The notes beneath the pieces are model-generated. The model was given only the letters and a program-made list of their open reading frames with translations, ran no database searches and was not told where the DNA came from. The position numbers and the translations under genes are program-made. DNA of 64,000 nt, taken from the NCBI GenBank assembly GCA_023459495.1, contig JAEWTL010000077.1, forward strand, positions 124,001 through 188,000, given 5' to 3'. Source of the DNA: Bacillota bacterium (GTDB lineage: Bacteria; Bacillota; Clostridia; Christensenellales; SZUA-584). Each line of letters opens with the position of its first letter. The stretch's first letter is position 1. Below, one piece after another: positions 17,423 through 26,783 of this stretch.

Positions 17423-18157
17423 CTAAATTACCATGCCGCCGTCAACGACCATCACCTGGCCGGTGATGTACGCCGCGCCTTCACCGCACAGGAACTGCAC
17501 GAGTGACGCCACGTCGGACGGGGACCCAAACCGCCGAAGCGGTATCGATTGTTTCATCTTGTCTTTGATATCATCACTCAGTGCATCGGTCATCGCAGTC
17601 TCGATGAATCCCGGTGCGACCGCATTGACGCAGATGCCGCGCGCTGCGGCTTCCTTCGCGCAGGACTTCGTGAAGCCGATGATGGCCGCTTTGGACGCCG
17701 CGTAGTTGGTCTGCCCGGCGTTGCCCGTGATGCCCACCACAGACGTAACGTTGACGATACGGCCCTGCCGCGCCTTCATCAGCACCGGCAAAGCGGCGCG
17801 CGTACAGTAAAAGCAGCTGCCCATGTTGGCGCGCATCACGTTCTCGTACTGCGCGTCGGTCATGCGCATCAGCAGCCCGTCGTCCGTCGTTCCGGCGTTG
17901 TTGACGAGTGCATACAGCCCACCCAGCTTTTCGACGCATTGCTCGACCAGCCGTGTGCACTGCGCTGAATCGGAAAGATCCGCCTGAAGCGCTTCCGCAC
18001 GGCGGCCCAGCGCAGCGATTTCCTGCCGCAGTTCCTCCGCTTTTTCCACACCGCGGTTATAGTGGATTGCGATATCAAAACCGGCCTGCGCCAGAGACAG
18101 GCAAACCGCACGACCGATGCCGCCCGACGCGCCTGTGACGAGTGCAACCTTGTTCAT
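17423..18157 (-). CDS. fabG: 3-oxoacyl-ACP reductase FabG
   Basis: 244 residues, a short-chain dehydrogenase. The NADPH loop is TGASGGIG, NNAG follows, and the catalytic Ser-Tyr-Lys set is seen in VTSVVG and NYAASKAA. It reduces 3-oxoacyl-ACP after each FabF/FabH condensation. It is separated from fabD by 2 bp, which implies coupled translation. Confidence 0.95.
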   Translation of the reverse strand: MNKVALVTGASGGIGRAVCLSLAQAGFDIAIHYNRGVEKAEELRQEIAALGRRAEALQADLSDSAQCTRLVEQCVEKLGGLYALVNNAGTTDDGLLMRMTDAQYENVMRANMGSCFYCTRAALPVLMKARQGRIVNVTSVVGITGNAGQTNYAASKAAIIGFTKSCAKEAAARGICVNAVAPGFIETAMTDALSDDIKDKMKQSIPLRRFGSPSDVASLVQFLCGEGAAYITGQVMVVDGGMVI

Positions 18158-18159
18158 AA

Positions 18160-19077
18160 TTACCTCACAGCTCCCAGAAACTTTTCGAGCGTATCGCGGT
18201 CCCGCACCGAGGCCACCTCCACGCCCTTGTCCACCCGGCGCTTCAGCATCTTAGAGAGCACGTTGCCCGGGCCCACCTCGACGAAACTTTCCACGCCGGA
18301 AGCGATCATGTGCTCCGTGCAGCCGTGCCAGCGCACGCGGCTGCGCATCTGTTCCGCCAGCAGCGCGGAGATATCCGCGCCCTCCGGATACGGTGCGCCC
18401 AGCGCGTTGGAATAGACGGTCTTGCCTGCCACGCCAATGTCTTCCCGTTTCAGCACGGACAGAAATGTCTGCGATGCCTTTTCCAGCAGCGGCGAATGTG
18501 ACGGACCGCGTACGGACAGCAGCGTTACCATCTTTGCGCCTGCCTGCTCAAACTTCTCTTTGAGCGCCAGCAGATCAGCCATCTCCCCCGCCACCACAGT
18601 CTGCAGTTCGGACAGATGGTTGGCTACGGTTGCGGAGGCATGACCCGCAAGGGCCTCCTCCACCTGCTGCACAGTAAAGCCGATCACCGAGAGCATGCCG
18701 CCCGCTCCGGCTGGAAACGCCTCGTCCATGATGCGGCCGCGCTGGCGTACCAGCGCCGCACATTGCGCAATGTCAAACACGCCTGCGGCAGTGAGCGCAC
18801 CGTATTCACCGAGTGACAGCCCGGCGTACAACTCCGCGTCGACGCCTTCGCTCTGTAGTGCCTTCAGCAGCGATACCGTATGCGCGAATATCGCAGGCTG
18901 GCAGACCTCGCCTTCGTCCAGTCGCTTGCCCTCAAAACACGCGGCCTTGAGGTCGAGTTCAGCGCCCTGCTCGCACAGGTCAAATGTTTCGGTATAAACA
19001 GTATGAATATTGTATAAGTCCGCCCCCATACCGGGCGTCTGAGCGCCCTGGCCGGGGAATAAAAACGCTGTCTTCAT
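18160..19077 (-). CDS. fabD: Malonyl-CoA:ACP transacylase FabD
   Basis: 305 residues. It has LFPGQGAQ at the N-terminus and the nucleophile elbow GLSLGEYGAL. It moves malonyl groups from CoA to ACP for FabH and FabF. It sits in the middle of the operon, 12 bp after fabK. Confidence 0.95.
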   Translation of the reverse strand: MKTAFLFPGQGAQTPGMGADLYNIHTVYTETFDLCEQGAELDLKAACFEGKRLDEGEVCQPAIFAHTVSLLKALQSEGVDAELYAGLSLGEYGALTAAGVFDIAQCAALVRQRGRIMDEAFPAGAGGMLSVIGFTVQQVEEALAGHASATVANHLSELQTVVAGEMADLLALKEKFEQAGAKMVTLLSVRGPSHSPLLEKASQTFLSVLKREDIGVAGKTVYSNALGAPYPEGADISALLAEQMRSRVRWHGCTEHMIASGVESFVEVGPGNVLSKMLKRRVDKGVEVASVRDRDTLEKFLGAVR

Positions 19078-19089
19078 GGTATAACCCCT

Positions 19090-20040
19090 TCAGCCCAGCA
19101 ATGATCCGAAAACATCGTCCCGTATGCGTTCTAAGGCTGCCTTGTCGAACAGCTCGCGGATGATTTCCGCCGCAGGCTGTACCTTGTCCATCATGCACGC
19201 GCACTGTCCGGCCATGAACGATCCGGTATCCTTGTCACCGTGCAACACCGCGCGCATCAGCGAACCCTCGCCCAGCTTTTCGAGCTTCTCCGAGCCGTTT
19301 TCCGCGTACTCCATCTGCAGCATTTCCCGCACAATGGGGCTGCGCAGCAACCGCACCGGATGACCCGTAACGCGGCCAGTCACCTTGCTGTCGATGTCCT
19401 TGGCCTTGATGACGCGCCGCTTGTATTCGTCGTGCGCAGTGCACTCCTCTGCAAGGATGAAGCGCGTGCCCACCTGTACGCCCGAAGCGCCCAGGCAGAA
19501 CGCCGCCGCAACCGTCTCTGCGTTGTAGATGCCGCCCGCCGCCACAACGGGGATATCCACGCTGGCGACGATATCCGGCGTCAGCACCATGGTCGTCAGC
19601 TCACCGATGTGTCCGCCCGCCTCGCAGCCCTCCGCGATCACGAAGTCCGCGCCGGAGCGCTGCATCATCTGCGCAAGCGCGCTGCTCGCCACCACAGGGG
19701 CGATAATACAGCCCGCTTCCTTCCACGCCCGCACATAGCCTGCCGGGTTGCCCGCGCCCGTGATAACCACCGGCACGCGCTCCTCCGTAACCACTTTTGC
19801 GATTTCCTCAACATAAGGGCTCAAGAGCATCACGTTGAGGCCGAAGGGCTTATCCGTCTTGGCGCGCAGTTCTCTGATTTGACCGCGCACCCAGTCCGGA
19901 GGCGCGTTGCCCGCAGCAATCACCCCAAGACCACCCGCCATCGATACCGCAGCGGCAAGGCTGGCGTTGGAAACCCACGCCATGCCGCCCTGAATCAGCG
20001 GATACTCGATGGGGAGAATGGAAGTCAGATTACTCCTCAT
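19090..20040 (-). CDS. fabK: Enoyl-ACP reductase II FabK (FMN-dependent)
   Basis: 316 residues, a TIM-barrel flavoprotein of the nitronate monooxygenase/FabK superfamily. Typical segments are IQGGMAWVSNASLAAAVS, GAGNPAGYV, AEGCEAGGHIG and VVAAGGI. Its place between acpP and fabD supports FabK rather than nitronate monooxygenase. Its start overlaps the acpP stop by 11 bases. No FabI is seen in the window. Confidence 0.93.
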   Translation of the reverse strand: MRSNLTSILPIEYPLIQGGMAWVSNASLAAAVSMAGGLGVIAAGNAPPDWVRGQIRELRAKTDKPFGLNVMLLSPYVEEIAKVVTEERVPVVITGAGNPAGYVRAWKEAGCIIAPVVASSALAQMMQRSGADFVIAEGCEAGGHIGELTTMVLTPDIVASVDIPVVAAGGIYNAETVAAAFCLGASGVQVGTRFILAEECTAHDEYKRRVIKAKDIDSKVTGRVTGHPVRLLRSPIVREMLQMEYAENGSEKLEKLGEGSLMRAVLHGDKDTGSFMAGQCACMMDKVQPAAEIIRELFDKAALERIRDDVFGSLLG

Positions 20041-20263
20041 TGGCTTTCTTCTCCAGATACGCCGCCATCTCGCCCACCGTCTTGATGTCTTTGACTTCTT
20101 CGTTGGGGATCATGATGTTGAGTTCCTTCTCGATGCCGATGAGCATCTCCACCATGTCGAGCGAGTCCATCTCAAAGTCTTCAACGAAGCGCGATTCCGA
20201 CGTGACGCTGTCCGCGTCGATGTCCAGCTGCTCTACCAGTTTAGCGATAATTTTCTCTTCCAT
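20030..20263 (-). CDS. acpP: Acyl carrier protein
   Basis: 77 acidic residues. The phosphopantetheine attachment serine is S34 in EMDSLDMVEM. It carries acyl chains among the Fab enzymes. The gene lies between fabH and fabK, overlapping the latter. Confidence 0.96.
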   Translation of the reverse strand: MEEKIIAKLVEQLDIDADSVTSESRFVEDFEMDSLDMVEMLIGIEKELNIMIPNEEVKDIKTVGEMAAYLEKKANEE

Positions 20264-20289
20264 GGGTTATTTCCTCCGTATATTGTTGT

Positions 20290-21261
20290 TTAAATTGTCC
20301 AATCTATCACCACTCCGCCGCAGGTGAGCCCTGAGCCAAAGCCGACGAGCGCAACGCGGTCTCCCTTGCGGAGCCAGCCGTTCTGCGCCGCCTCGGCCAT
20401 CGCGATAGGAATCGTCGCGGAGGAGGTATTGGCGTACCGGTCGATATTGATATAGAACTGATTCGGATCAAAGTGCATGTTGCGGATGATATAGTCAATG
20501 ATCTTCACGTTGGCCTGATGCGGGATAATTTTAGTGAACGGCTTGTCGCCACATTTGGCAAGCAGCTTTTTGAGCACGTCCTCGATGGCGCCCACCGCGT
20601 AGGTGAACACCTCTTTGCCCTTCATCTTAAGGTACTCCCGTTTCCTCTCCTTTTCGCCTGTGAAGGGCGTCTCGCGCTCGTCCCATTTGCAGGAGAGCAC
20701 GTCGTCGGTGTCGGGTGAACCGGAAAGCACCGCGCAGTCCACATGCTCCGCTTCGCTCTTTTTCAGTACGATCGCGCCTGCGCCGTCGCCGAACAGCACA
20801 CAACTCGTACGGTCGGTCCAGTCCGTAACCCGCGACAGCGATTCACTGGCAATAACCAGTGCAGTCTTAGCTCCGATTGTATCCATCAGGCTGGATGCAG
20901 TAACCAGCGCGTACACAAAGCCCGTACACCCGGCTGAGATATCCATGGCGGCGCAGTGCTCAATGCCGAGCTCGCGCTGCACATGGCTTGCCATGGACGG
21001 CGTTACATAGTCGCCCGTAATGGTGCATGCGACGATCAGGCCGATATCTACCAAGCTGACGCCCGCCTTCTCCATTGCCTGCTGCGCCGCGTCCACCGCC
21101 ATACCCGTGGTGGTCTCATGCGTTGCAACGCGCCGTTCCCGGATGCCTGTACGCTTCTGTATCCACTCGTCGCTTGTTTCCACAAGCTTTTCCATATCGA
21201 AATTCGTAATAACCTTTTCGGGCAGGCTGCTGGCTACGCCTGCGATCTCCACATATGCCAT
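20290..21261 (-). CDS. fabH: 3-oxoacyl-ACP synthase III FabH
   Basis: 323 residues. The triad is C112 (SAGCTGFVYAL), H248 (IPHQANVKI) and N278 (ANTSSATIP). It starts fatty-acid synthesis by joining an acyl-CoA primer to malonyl-ACP. It lies directly after accA, so carboxylation and initiation are on one transcript. Confidence 0.96.
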   Translation of the reverse strand: MAYVEIAGVASSLPEKVITNFDMEKLVETSDEWIQKRTGIRERRVATHETTTGMAVDAAQQAMEKAGVSLVDIGLIVACTITGDYVTPSMASHVQRELGIEHCAAMDISAGCTGFVYALVTASSLMDTIGAKTALVIASESLSRVTDWTDRTSCVLFGDGAGAIVLKKSEAEHVDCAVLSGSPDTDDVLSCKWDERETPFTGEKERKREYLKMKGKEVFTYAVGAIEDVLKKLLAKCGDKPFTKIIPHQANVKIIDYIIRNMHFDPNQFYINIDRYANTSSATIPIAMAEAAQNGWLRKGDRVALVGFGSGLTCGGVVIDWTI

Positions 21262-21265
21262 TCCT

Positions 21266-22114
21266 TTATAGTCCCCTCATCCCCAGAAATTTCTCATGCC
21301 GCTTTTCCACAAGCCGGCCCGGCGGAATCTTCGTCAGCCGGTTCAGGTATATACGGAACAAGTTGCGGATATCCGTCACGCTCTTGTCCATGTTGAAGCG
21401 GTCGAAACCCTCCGGCTCGCTGATCACGCTGTCCACGATGTTGAAATGCTTCAGGTCCTCTGCCGTAAGCTTTAAGTTTTCCGCCGCCTCCTGCGCCATG
21501 GAGCTGTCCTTGAACAGAATCGACGCAGCACCTTCAGGCGATATCACGGAAAAATAGCTGTTCTCCAGCATGATGAGCCGGTCCGCCAGCGACAGCGCCA
21601 GTGCGCCTCCGCTGCCGCCCTCTCCCACGATGATGGAGATGACGGGCGTCTGCAGCGTGGCCATCACCTTCAGGTGTTCCGCAATGATGAGCCCCTGCCC
21701 CCGCTCCTCGGCCTCAATGCCGCAAAAAGCGCCCGGCGTATCCACAATGCAGATCACGGGACGCGAAAATTTCTCCGCCTGCTTCAGCGCGCGGATGGAC
21801 TTGCGGTAGCCTTCCGGGTGCGGCATGCCAAAGTTGCAGCGCATGCGCTCCTCCAGCGTGTGACCCTTCTGCTGACCGATCACCGTAACGGGCCAGCCCT
21901 CGAACCATGCGACTGCGGTGATAATGGACTCGTCGTCACCAAAGCAGCGGTCGCCCTTTACCTCGAACACGCCTGTAAACAGCTTATCGATATAGTCCCT
22001 TGCCTGCGGGCGGTTCTCTTTGCGGGCGCTTAAAACGCGCTCCCAAGACTTACCCGGTTCCGCGGGACGGGCCTGACTATTCGTTTCTTTCACTTCGTTT
22101 GAAGACATCGTCAT
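21266..22114 (-). CDS. accA: Acetyl-CoA carboxylase carboxyltransferase subunit alpha
   Basis: About 282 residues of the carboxyltransferase fold, with GDRCFGDD, GRQQKGH-like QQKGHTLEERM, TPGAFCGIEAEERGQ and GEGGSGGALAL. The ATG at 22114 has AAGGG five bases upstream and overlaps the accD end by 38 bases; a start at 22165 would push further into accD without support. AccA and AccD together move the carboxyl group from biotin to acetyl-CoA. Confidence 0.94.
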   Translation of the reverse strand: MTMSSNEVKETNSQARPAEPGKSWERVLSARKENRPQARDYIDKLFTGVFEVKGDRCFGDDESIITAVAWFEGWPVTVIGQQKGHTLEERMRCNFGMPHPEGYRKSIRALKQAEKFSRPVICIVDTPGAFCGIEAEERGQGLIIAEHLKVMATLQTPVISIIVGEGGSGGALALSLADRLIMLENSYFSVISPEGAASILFKDSSMAQEAAENLKLTAEDLKHFNIVDSVISEPEGFDRFNMDKSVTDIRNLFRIYLNRLTKIPPGRLVEKRHEKFLGMRGL

Positions 22115-22967
22115 ATAATCCCTTGATCCCCGAAAGGATGGTTTTTTGTGGACAGTGCAGCGCAAGCAGCTCGGCCAGCGTATCGCGCAAATCCTTGCGG
22201 TCCACGATGCGGTCGATCAGCCCGTGTTCGAAGAGGTATTCCGCAGTCTGGAAGCCTTCCGGCAGCTTGTCGTTTACAGTCTGCTCGATGACGCGCGGCC
22301 CGGCAAAGCCGATCAATGCACCCGGCTCCGCAATGGTGATGTCACCCTGCATGGCAAAGCTCGCCGTCACGCCGCCCGTGGTGGGGTGCGTCAGCACGTT
22401 GATATGCAGCAGCTTCTGCTCGCCGTGACGCGCTAGGGCAATGGTCGTACGCGACATCTGCAGCAGAGAATGGATGCCTTCCTGCATGCGCGCGCCGCCT
22501 GAAGCGCAGAAGATGATCAGCGGCAGCTGGTTCACTGTCGCGAACTCCGCGATAATGACGATCTTCTCGCCCACTACGGTGCCCATGCTGCCCATCATAA
22601 AATACGAGTCCATCACAGCCAGTGCAGTGCGGTAGCCCTTGATCGACGCTTTGCCAATGACCACGCCTTCCTGCACGTGCGACTTGCTCTTCTCGCTTGC
22701 GATCTTGGTTTTATACCCGGGAAATGACAGCGGGTCACTGCTTTCCGCCTCGCGCTCAATCTCGATGAAGCTGCCTGAATCCACGATGGACTCAATGCGC
22801 TTATAAGCGGGCTGCCGAAAAAGCGCGCCGCAATACGGACAGGTGGAATCGTTCGCGTGGAATATATCCGCGAGCAGGTCCTTGCCGCAGCCAGTGCACC
22901 GCAGCGTTTCCACCGCAAGACGCTTACCCGCCGCATCCGTTTCTATTTTTTCACTGAACAGTTTCAT
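22077..22967 (-). CDS. accD: Acetyl-CoA carboxylase carboxyltransferase subunit beta
   Basis: About 296 residues. The N-terminal four-cysteine zinc ribbon (CTGCGKDLL, then CPYCGALF) is typical of AccD, followed by the crotonase-like core with CASGGARMQEG and HPTTGGVTASFA. The start at 22967 (MKLFSEKIE) has GGAGAA upstream and overlaps accC by 17 bases. An upstream frame to 23036 lies inside accC and is not homologous. Confidence 0.95.
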   Translation of the reverse strand: MKLFSEKIETDAAGKRLAVETLRCTGCGKDLLADIFHANDSTCPYCGALFRQPAYKRIESIVDSGSFIEIEREAESSDPLSFPGYKTKIASEKSKSHVQEGVVIGKASIKGYRTALAVMDSYFMMGSMGTVVGEKIVIIAEFATVNQLPLIIFCASGGARMQEGIHSLLQMSRTTIALARHGEQKLLHINVLTHPTTGGVTASFAMQGDITIAEPGALIGFAGPRVIEQTVNDKLPEGFQTAEYLFEHGLIDRIVDRKDLRDTLAELLALHCPQKTILSGIKGLYDDVFKRSERNE

Positions 22968-24321
22968 GGCTTCTCCGCATATACTCTTGAATAAATTCCT
23001 GCTCGATCCATTTGGTGTGCACCCCGCCCGATACATACGCCGGGTGCATCAGCATGGCCTTGGAAAACTCAGCGTTGTGGGCCACTCCGTCGATCTGAAG
23101 CTCATCCAGCGCCAGAAGGCTTAAGTTCCGCGCTTCCTCCCGGTCGTCGCCAAAACAGATTACCTTCATGATCATGGAATCGTAGTAGGGCGGTATTTCA
23201 TCGCCCGGCCCATAGCCCGTGTCGATCCGTACTCCGTTGCCTCCCGGCAGCCGCATGCAGGAGATGACGCCAGGCGAAGGTCGAAAACCCTCTGCCACGT
23301 TCTCCGCATTGATGCGGCACTCGATGGCGTGGCCGCGCACCTCAATATCTTCCTGCCGGATGTCCAGATGATGCCCCATTGCCACCTGAATCTGTGCCTT
23401 GATGAGGTCAAGACCGTAGATGCTTTCCGTTACGGGATGCTCCACCTGAATGCGCGTGTTCATCTCCATGAACCAGAACTGGCCATCCTTATACAGGTAC
23501 TCGATGGTGCCGGCATTCTTATAGCCCGCCTTGCGCGCGATCTCCACCGCAGTGTTCTCCATGGCGGAGCGCACCTCCGGCTCGATGAACGGTGCGGGTG
23601 CTTCCTCTACCATCTTCTGGTTTTTGCGCTGCAGGCTGCACTCACGCGTGCCGAAATGCAACACATTGCCGTGCTCGTCCGCAAGGATCTGCACTTCGAT
23701 ATGCCGCGCCTGCGGCAAGTAAGCTTCGATATACATGCTGCGGTCGCCGAAAGCGAGCTCCGCCTCCCGGCTGACCAGCGGGAATTCCTTTTCCAGTTCC
23801 GCCGCGGTATGCACCACGCGGATACCCTTACCGCCGCCGCCCTTGGCCGCTTTGAGCATGACGGGATAGCCCACGGTTTTACATACCGCGAGCGCGGCCT
23901 TCACGCTGTCCACCGTGCCTGTGCTGCCCGGTACCACCGGAAACCCATTCTCCTGCATCCACTGGCGGGTATGCTGCTTATCCTCCAGCAGCCGCATTGC
24001 CGCCGCGTCTGGCCCGATAAACCGGATGCCCTCCTCATCGCAGGCCTGCCGGAACCCTGCATTCTCCGAGAGGAAGCCCACGCCCGGATGGATGAGATCG
24101 GCGCGGTAGGCCCGGGCTGCTGCCATGATGCTTTCGATGTTGAGATAGCTTTTGTCCGCAGGGCGCGGGCCGATGCATACGCGTTCGTCCGCGAGGCGCA
24201 CATGCAGGCTGTTCTCGTCGTTTTCCGAGAACACAGCGACGGTTTTCAGGCCAAGCTTCTTGCAGGTGCGGATGATGCGGACCGCGATCTCTCCTCTGTT
24301 GGCGATGAGTACCGTATTCAT
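22951..24321 (-). CDS. accC: Biotin carboxylase
   Basis: 456 residues with an ATP-grasp fold. It has LIANRGEIAVRIIR at the N-terminus, the glycine-rich ATP loop KAAKGGGGKGIR, FGTRECSLQRKNQK and EMNTRIQVEHPVTE. It carboxylates the biotin on AccB using ATP and bicarbonate. Its ATG overlaps the accB stop (ATGA). Confidence 0.97.
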   Translation of the reverse strand: MNTVLIANRGEIAVRIIRTCKKLGLKTVAVFSENDENSLHVRLADERVCIGPRPADKSYLNIESIMAAARAYRADLIHPGVGFLSENAGFRQACDEEGIRFIGPDAAAMRLLEDKQHTRQWMQENGFPVVPGSTGTVDSVKAALAVCKTVGYPVMLKAAKGGGGKGIRVVHTAAELEKEFPLVSREAELAFGDRSMYIEAYLPQARHIEVQILADEHGNVLHFGTRECSLQRKNQKMVEEAPAPFIEPEVRSAMENTAVEIARKAGYKNAGTIEYLYKDGQFWFMEMNTRIQVEHPVTESIYGLDLIKAQIQVAMGHHLDIRQEDIEVRGHAIECRINAENVAEGFRPSPGVISCMRLPGGNGVRIDTGYGPGDEIPPYYDSMIMKVICFGDDREEARNLSLLALDELQIDGVAHNAEFSKAMLMHPAYVSGGVHTKWIEQEFIQEYMRRSHETVQ

Positions 24322-24746
24322 CAGGCTTCCTTCGCGTACAGAAACAACGCGTCGTTCGCCTTAATGGCCTGCGCGTTTTCTACAAATATGCGTTCGATCA
24401 CGCCGGATTTCGGCGCGCAGATCTCGTTCATCATCTTCATGGCTTCGATAATACAAATCGGCTCGCCCTTGTGTACATGCTGGCCTTCGCGCACATATGG
24501 CTCCGCACCTGGTTCCTTGGCAGCATAAAAAACGCCCGAGATCGGTGCGAATATGATGTCCTCCGTCTCGAACTCCTTCTCCGCAGCATGTTCTCTGGGC
24601 GCAACCGAAGAAACCGGTGCGGCAGCATCAACCACTGCCCGGTTGCGCTCCAAACAGAGCCTCACGTCCTGTATCTGAATTTCTATCCTGTCAAACGAAG
24701 ATGCCTCCGCTTTATCGATGAGGCTGAAAAGCTTATCTACGTCCAT
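24321..24746 (-). CDS. accB: Biotin carboxyl carrier protein
   Basis: 141 residues. The biotinylation lysine is K104 in IIEAMKMMNEI. A variable Ala/Pro linker (about 38-60) separates the N-terminal segment from the biotinyl domain. It is the first gene of the acc-fab operon; the promoter and operator lie 80-125 bases upstream. Confidence 0.95.
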   Translation of the reverse strand: MDVDKLFSLIDKAEASSFDRIEIQIQDVRLCLERNRAVVDAAAPVSSVAPREHAAEKEFETEDIIFAPISGVFYAAKEPGAEPYVREGQHVHKGEPICIIEAMKMMNEICAPKSGVIERIFVENAQAIKANDALFLYAKEA

Positions 24747-24808
24747 ACCGTCCTCCGTCGCGAAACATCACTGTATCTATTGCCCACTGAGCATAAAATC
24801 ATACGTAC

Positions 24809-24825
24809 GGTTAGTACTCCTAACC
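24809..24825. promoter_or_regulatory. Operator palindrome upstream of accB
   Basis: GGTTAG (24809-24814) and CTAACC (24820-24825) are perfect inverted repeats around a 5-base spacer. They lie about 18-34 bases downstream of the -10 element, near the transcription start. This is the expected position for repression by the MarR/FabT-like protein encoded just upstream. Confidence 0.6.
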
Positions 24826-24842
24826 ATTCGTTCTTTTTCAGC

Positions 24843-24872
24843 ATATTATCATCACACGAAGAAGGTTGTCAA
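24843..24872 (-). promoter_or_regulatory. Promoter of the acc-fab operon
   Basis: TTGACA (24867-24872) is followed by TAATAT (24843-24848) after 18 bases, or by GATAAT after 16 bases, on the minus strand. The 306-bp gap 24747-25052 holds this promoter, the operator and no gene. Confidence 0.65.
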
Positions 24873-25052
24873 TGAAGCGAATGTTAACACTTATTGAAAA
24901 AGAGGGAGCCTGAGAGGTAAAAAAGGAGAAAAAAAGCCTCTCTTCGCCCAAAAACGGCCGTGAGTATTAAGAAAAGTTTTCAAATGGGTCAAAGAATGTA
25001 TACTATACCTTACGATTTAATGAAGAAATAAATGTAAAAACACAGAGAGAAA

Positions 25053-25511
25053 TCAGCGTTCGATCCGTTCAAAAAAATCGAGCAGCGCCTGCAGAGATTT
25101 TAAAATATACGGATAGTCCGCAATTTTAAAGTCGTGCAGCAGGCTCTCCACCATCAAGTCGTGGAACTGCTTGTGTTTTTTGCAGCATACTTCTCCTGTA
25201 TCGGTCAGCATGAGGATACTCTTTCGTTTGTCCACGTCGGAAGGAGCTTTGCGCAGATAGCCTTTTTCAGTCAGTCTTTTGACCGATACGCTGGCAGTCG
25301 CCTTGGTAACGTGCATCATGTCCGCAATGTACGTCAACGTTACATCCTGTGCGTCCTGCCCGTCCTGCACCACCTCGAGGATGTGCATTTCCGAGCGGCT
25401 GACCGCACTGTTGGAAGACTGCGCAACGCTCTTTTCCTGCAGGCGGAGGACCTTATAAAACAGGTCTTTCAGCACCTGATTCAACAGGATACGGATCTCC
25501 GGTTCGTTCAT
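25053..25511 (-). CDS. MarR family regulator, FabT-like
   Basis: 152 residues with a winged helix-turn-helix: LTYIADMMHVTKATASVSVK is the recognition region and DVDKRKSILMLTDTG the wing. It lies directly upstream of the acc-fab operon in the same direction. FabT proteins repress fatty-acid synthesis when bound to acyl-ACP, and a palindrome lies just ahead of accB. The FabT role is inferred from context. Confidence 0.8.
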   Translation of the reverse strand: MNEPEIRILLNQVLKDLFYKVLRLQEKSVAQSSNSAVSRSEMHILEVVQDGQDAQDVTLTYIADMMHVTKATASVSVKRLTEKGYLRKAPSDVDKRKSILMLTDTGEVCCKKHKQFHDLMVESLLHDFKIADYPYILKSLQALLDFFERIER

Positions 25512-25651
25512 GGCGCCCTCCGTATGGTTGGTCCCCGGATCGCCGGGGGCTGATATAATAAGCGGGCAAAAGATGTTTGATCCCGCCCATTGGTATGATT
25601 ATAACACAAACCACCGGCATCGGCAACTTGCAAACAAAGAGCCTTATATTA

Positions 25652-25685
25652 ACAAACGGCCGCAGTTCAGTTCTGCAGCCGTTTG
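25652..25685 (-). terminator. Hairpin after the Mrp gene
   Basis: ACAAACGG and CCGTTTGT with an inner CGCAG/CTGCAG arm form a long stem beyond the Mrp stop. The following T tract on the minus strand is weak, so terminator function is likely but not certain. Confidence 0.5.
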
Positions 25686-25731
25686 TAGCGGGCAGCTGGC
25701 CCTGACAGGCCTAGACTGCCCGATCGTCAGT

Positions 25732-26568
25732 CTATTTCTCCAGCGCTTCGGCGGCACCCGCAAGATATTCCTTGCCGAATTTTTCGATCTCGCCCGCGTC
25801 GCACAGCGCGGCCAGCTCGGGATCAACAGGCACCTTGCCCAGCAGCGGAATATCCAGATCGAGCGCGACCTTTTCCGCCTTGCTCTCCCCGAATATGTTG
25901 AACGGTTCGCCGCACTTGGGGCAGACGGCATAGCTCATGTTCTCCACAATGCCCGCTACCGGGATATTCATAGATTTAGCCATGTTGTACGCCTTTTTCA
26001 CGATCAGCGAAACCAGATCCTGCGGCGAGGTCACGATGACAATGCCGCTCAGTGGGATGGACTGAAAGACCGTCAGCGGAACGTCGCCTGTACCCGGCGG
26101 CATGTCAATCAGCAGAAAATCCAGATCGCCCCAGACCACATCCGTCCAGAACTGCTTGACCGTGCCCGCGATCAGCGGCCCACGCCATATCACAGGCGCA
26201 TCGGACTGCTCCAGCAGCAGGTTGATGGACATCAACTTAATACCGCTGCGCGTGGTGACAGGGAAAAGCCCCATGTCGGAGCCTTCCGGCCTCGTGCCTT
26301 CCATACCGAACATCTTGGGGACGGACGGACCGGTGATATCAGCGTCCATGATGCCCACTTCATAGCCCTTGCGGCGCAGCGCCACCGCTGTCAGCGCGGT
26401 GACCAGCGATTTCCCGACGCCGCCTTTACCGCTGACGACGCTGAATACCTTTTTTACATCGCTGAATTGATTCATTTCCTCCAAAAAGCTTTTTGGATTC
26501 TTCTCACAGTCATGCTGGCTGCACGAGCCGCAATCCCGGCTATCACACTTTGCATCCTTCTCAGCCAT
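25732..26568 (-). CDS. Mrp/NBP35 family Fe-S carrier ATPase
   Basis: About 278 residues. It has an N-terminal cysteine cluster (CDSRDCGSCSQHDC), the deviant Walker A SGKGGVGKS, DADITGPSVPK, DMPPGTGD and a C-terminal CPKC pair. This layout belongs to proteins that carry and insert iron-sulfur clusters. GGGAG seven bases before the ATG at 26568 favours that start over 26586. It lies downstream of a DUF134 gene, a pairing I recall from other anaerobes. Confidence 0.9.
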   Translation of the reverse strand: MAEKDAKCDSRDCGSCSQHDCEKNPKSFLEEMNQFSDVKKVFSVVSGKGGVGKSLVTALTAVALRRKGYEVGIMDADITGPSVPKMFGMEGTRPEGSDMGLFPVTTRSGIKLMSINLLLEQSDAPVIWRGPLIAGTVKQFWTDVVWGDLDFLLIDMPPGTGDVPLTVFQSIPLSGIVIVTSPQDLVSLIVKKAYNMAKSMNIPVAGIVENMSYAVCPKCGEPFNIFGESKAEKVALDLDIPLLGKVPVDPELAALCDAGEIEKFGKEYLAGAAEALEK

Positions 26569-26783
26569 GGTCACACTCCCAATCATTATAATTTGAAATC
26601 CTCATGGGGATATAAAGAAAAGACGGCCTTTCCAAATATCGTCTCATCTTTTATCTCATGTTTCAGTTAAACCTTCAATCTCGTCCGCTTTCATTGTCAT
26701 TATGGTCATTAGCCCATAACCAGTTACGCAGCATCGTATCATTTCACCGGGCGTCTGTCAAGCCGCCTGCCGGATGCTCAGCC

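Noticed and set aside
24900..24945. GAGAGG/CCTCTC inverted repeat as a marR terminator
   Set aside because: The stem is only 6 bp with a 19-base purine-rich loop and no proper T tract after it; too weak to call.
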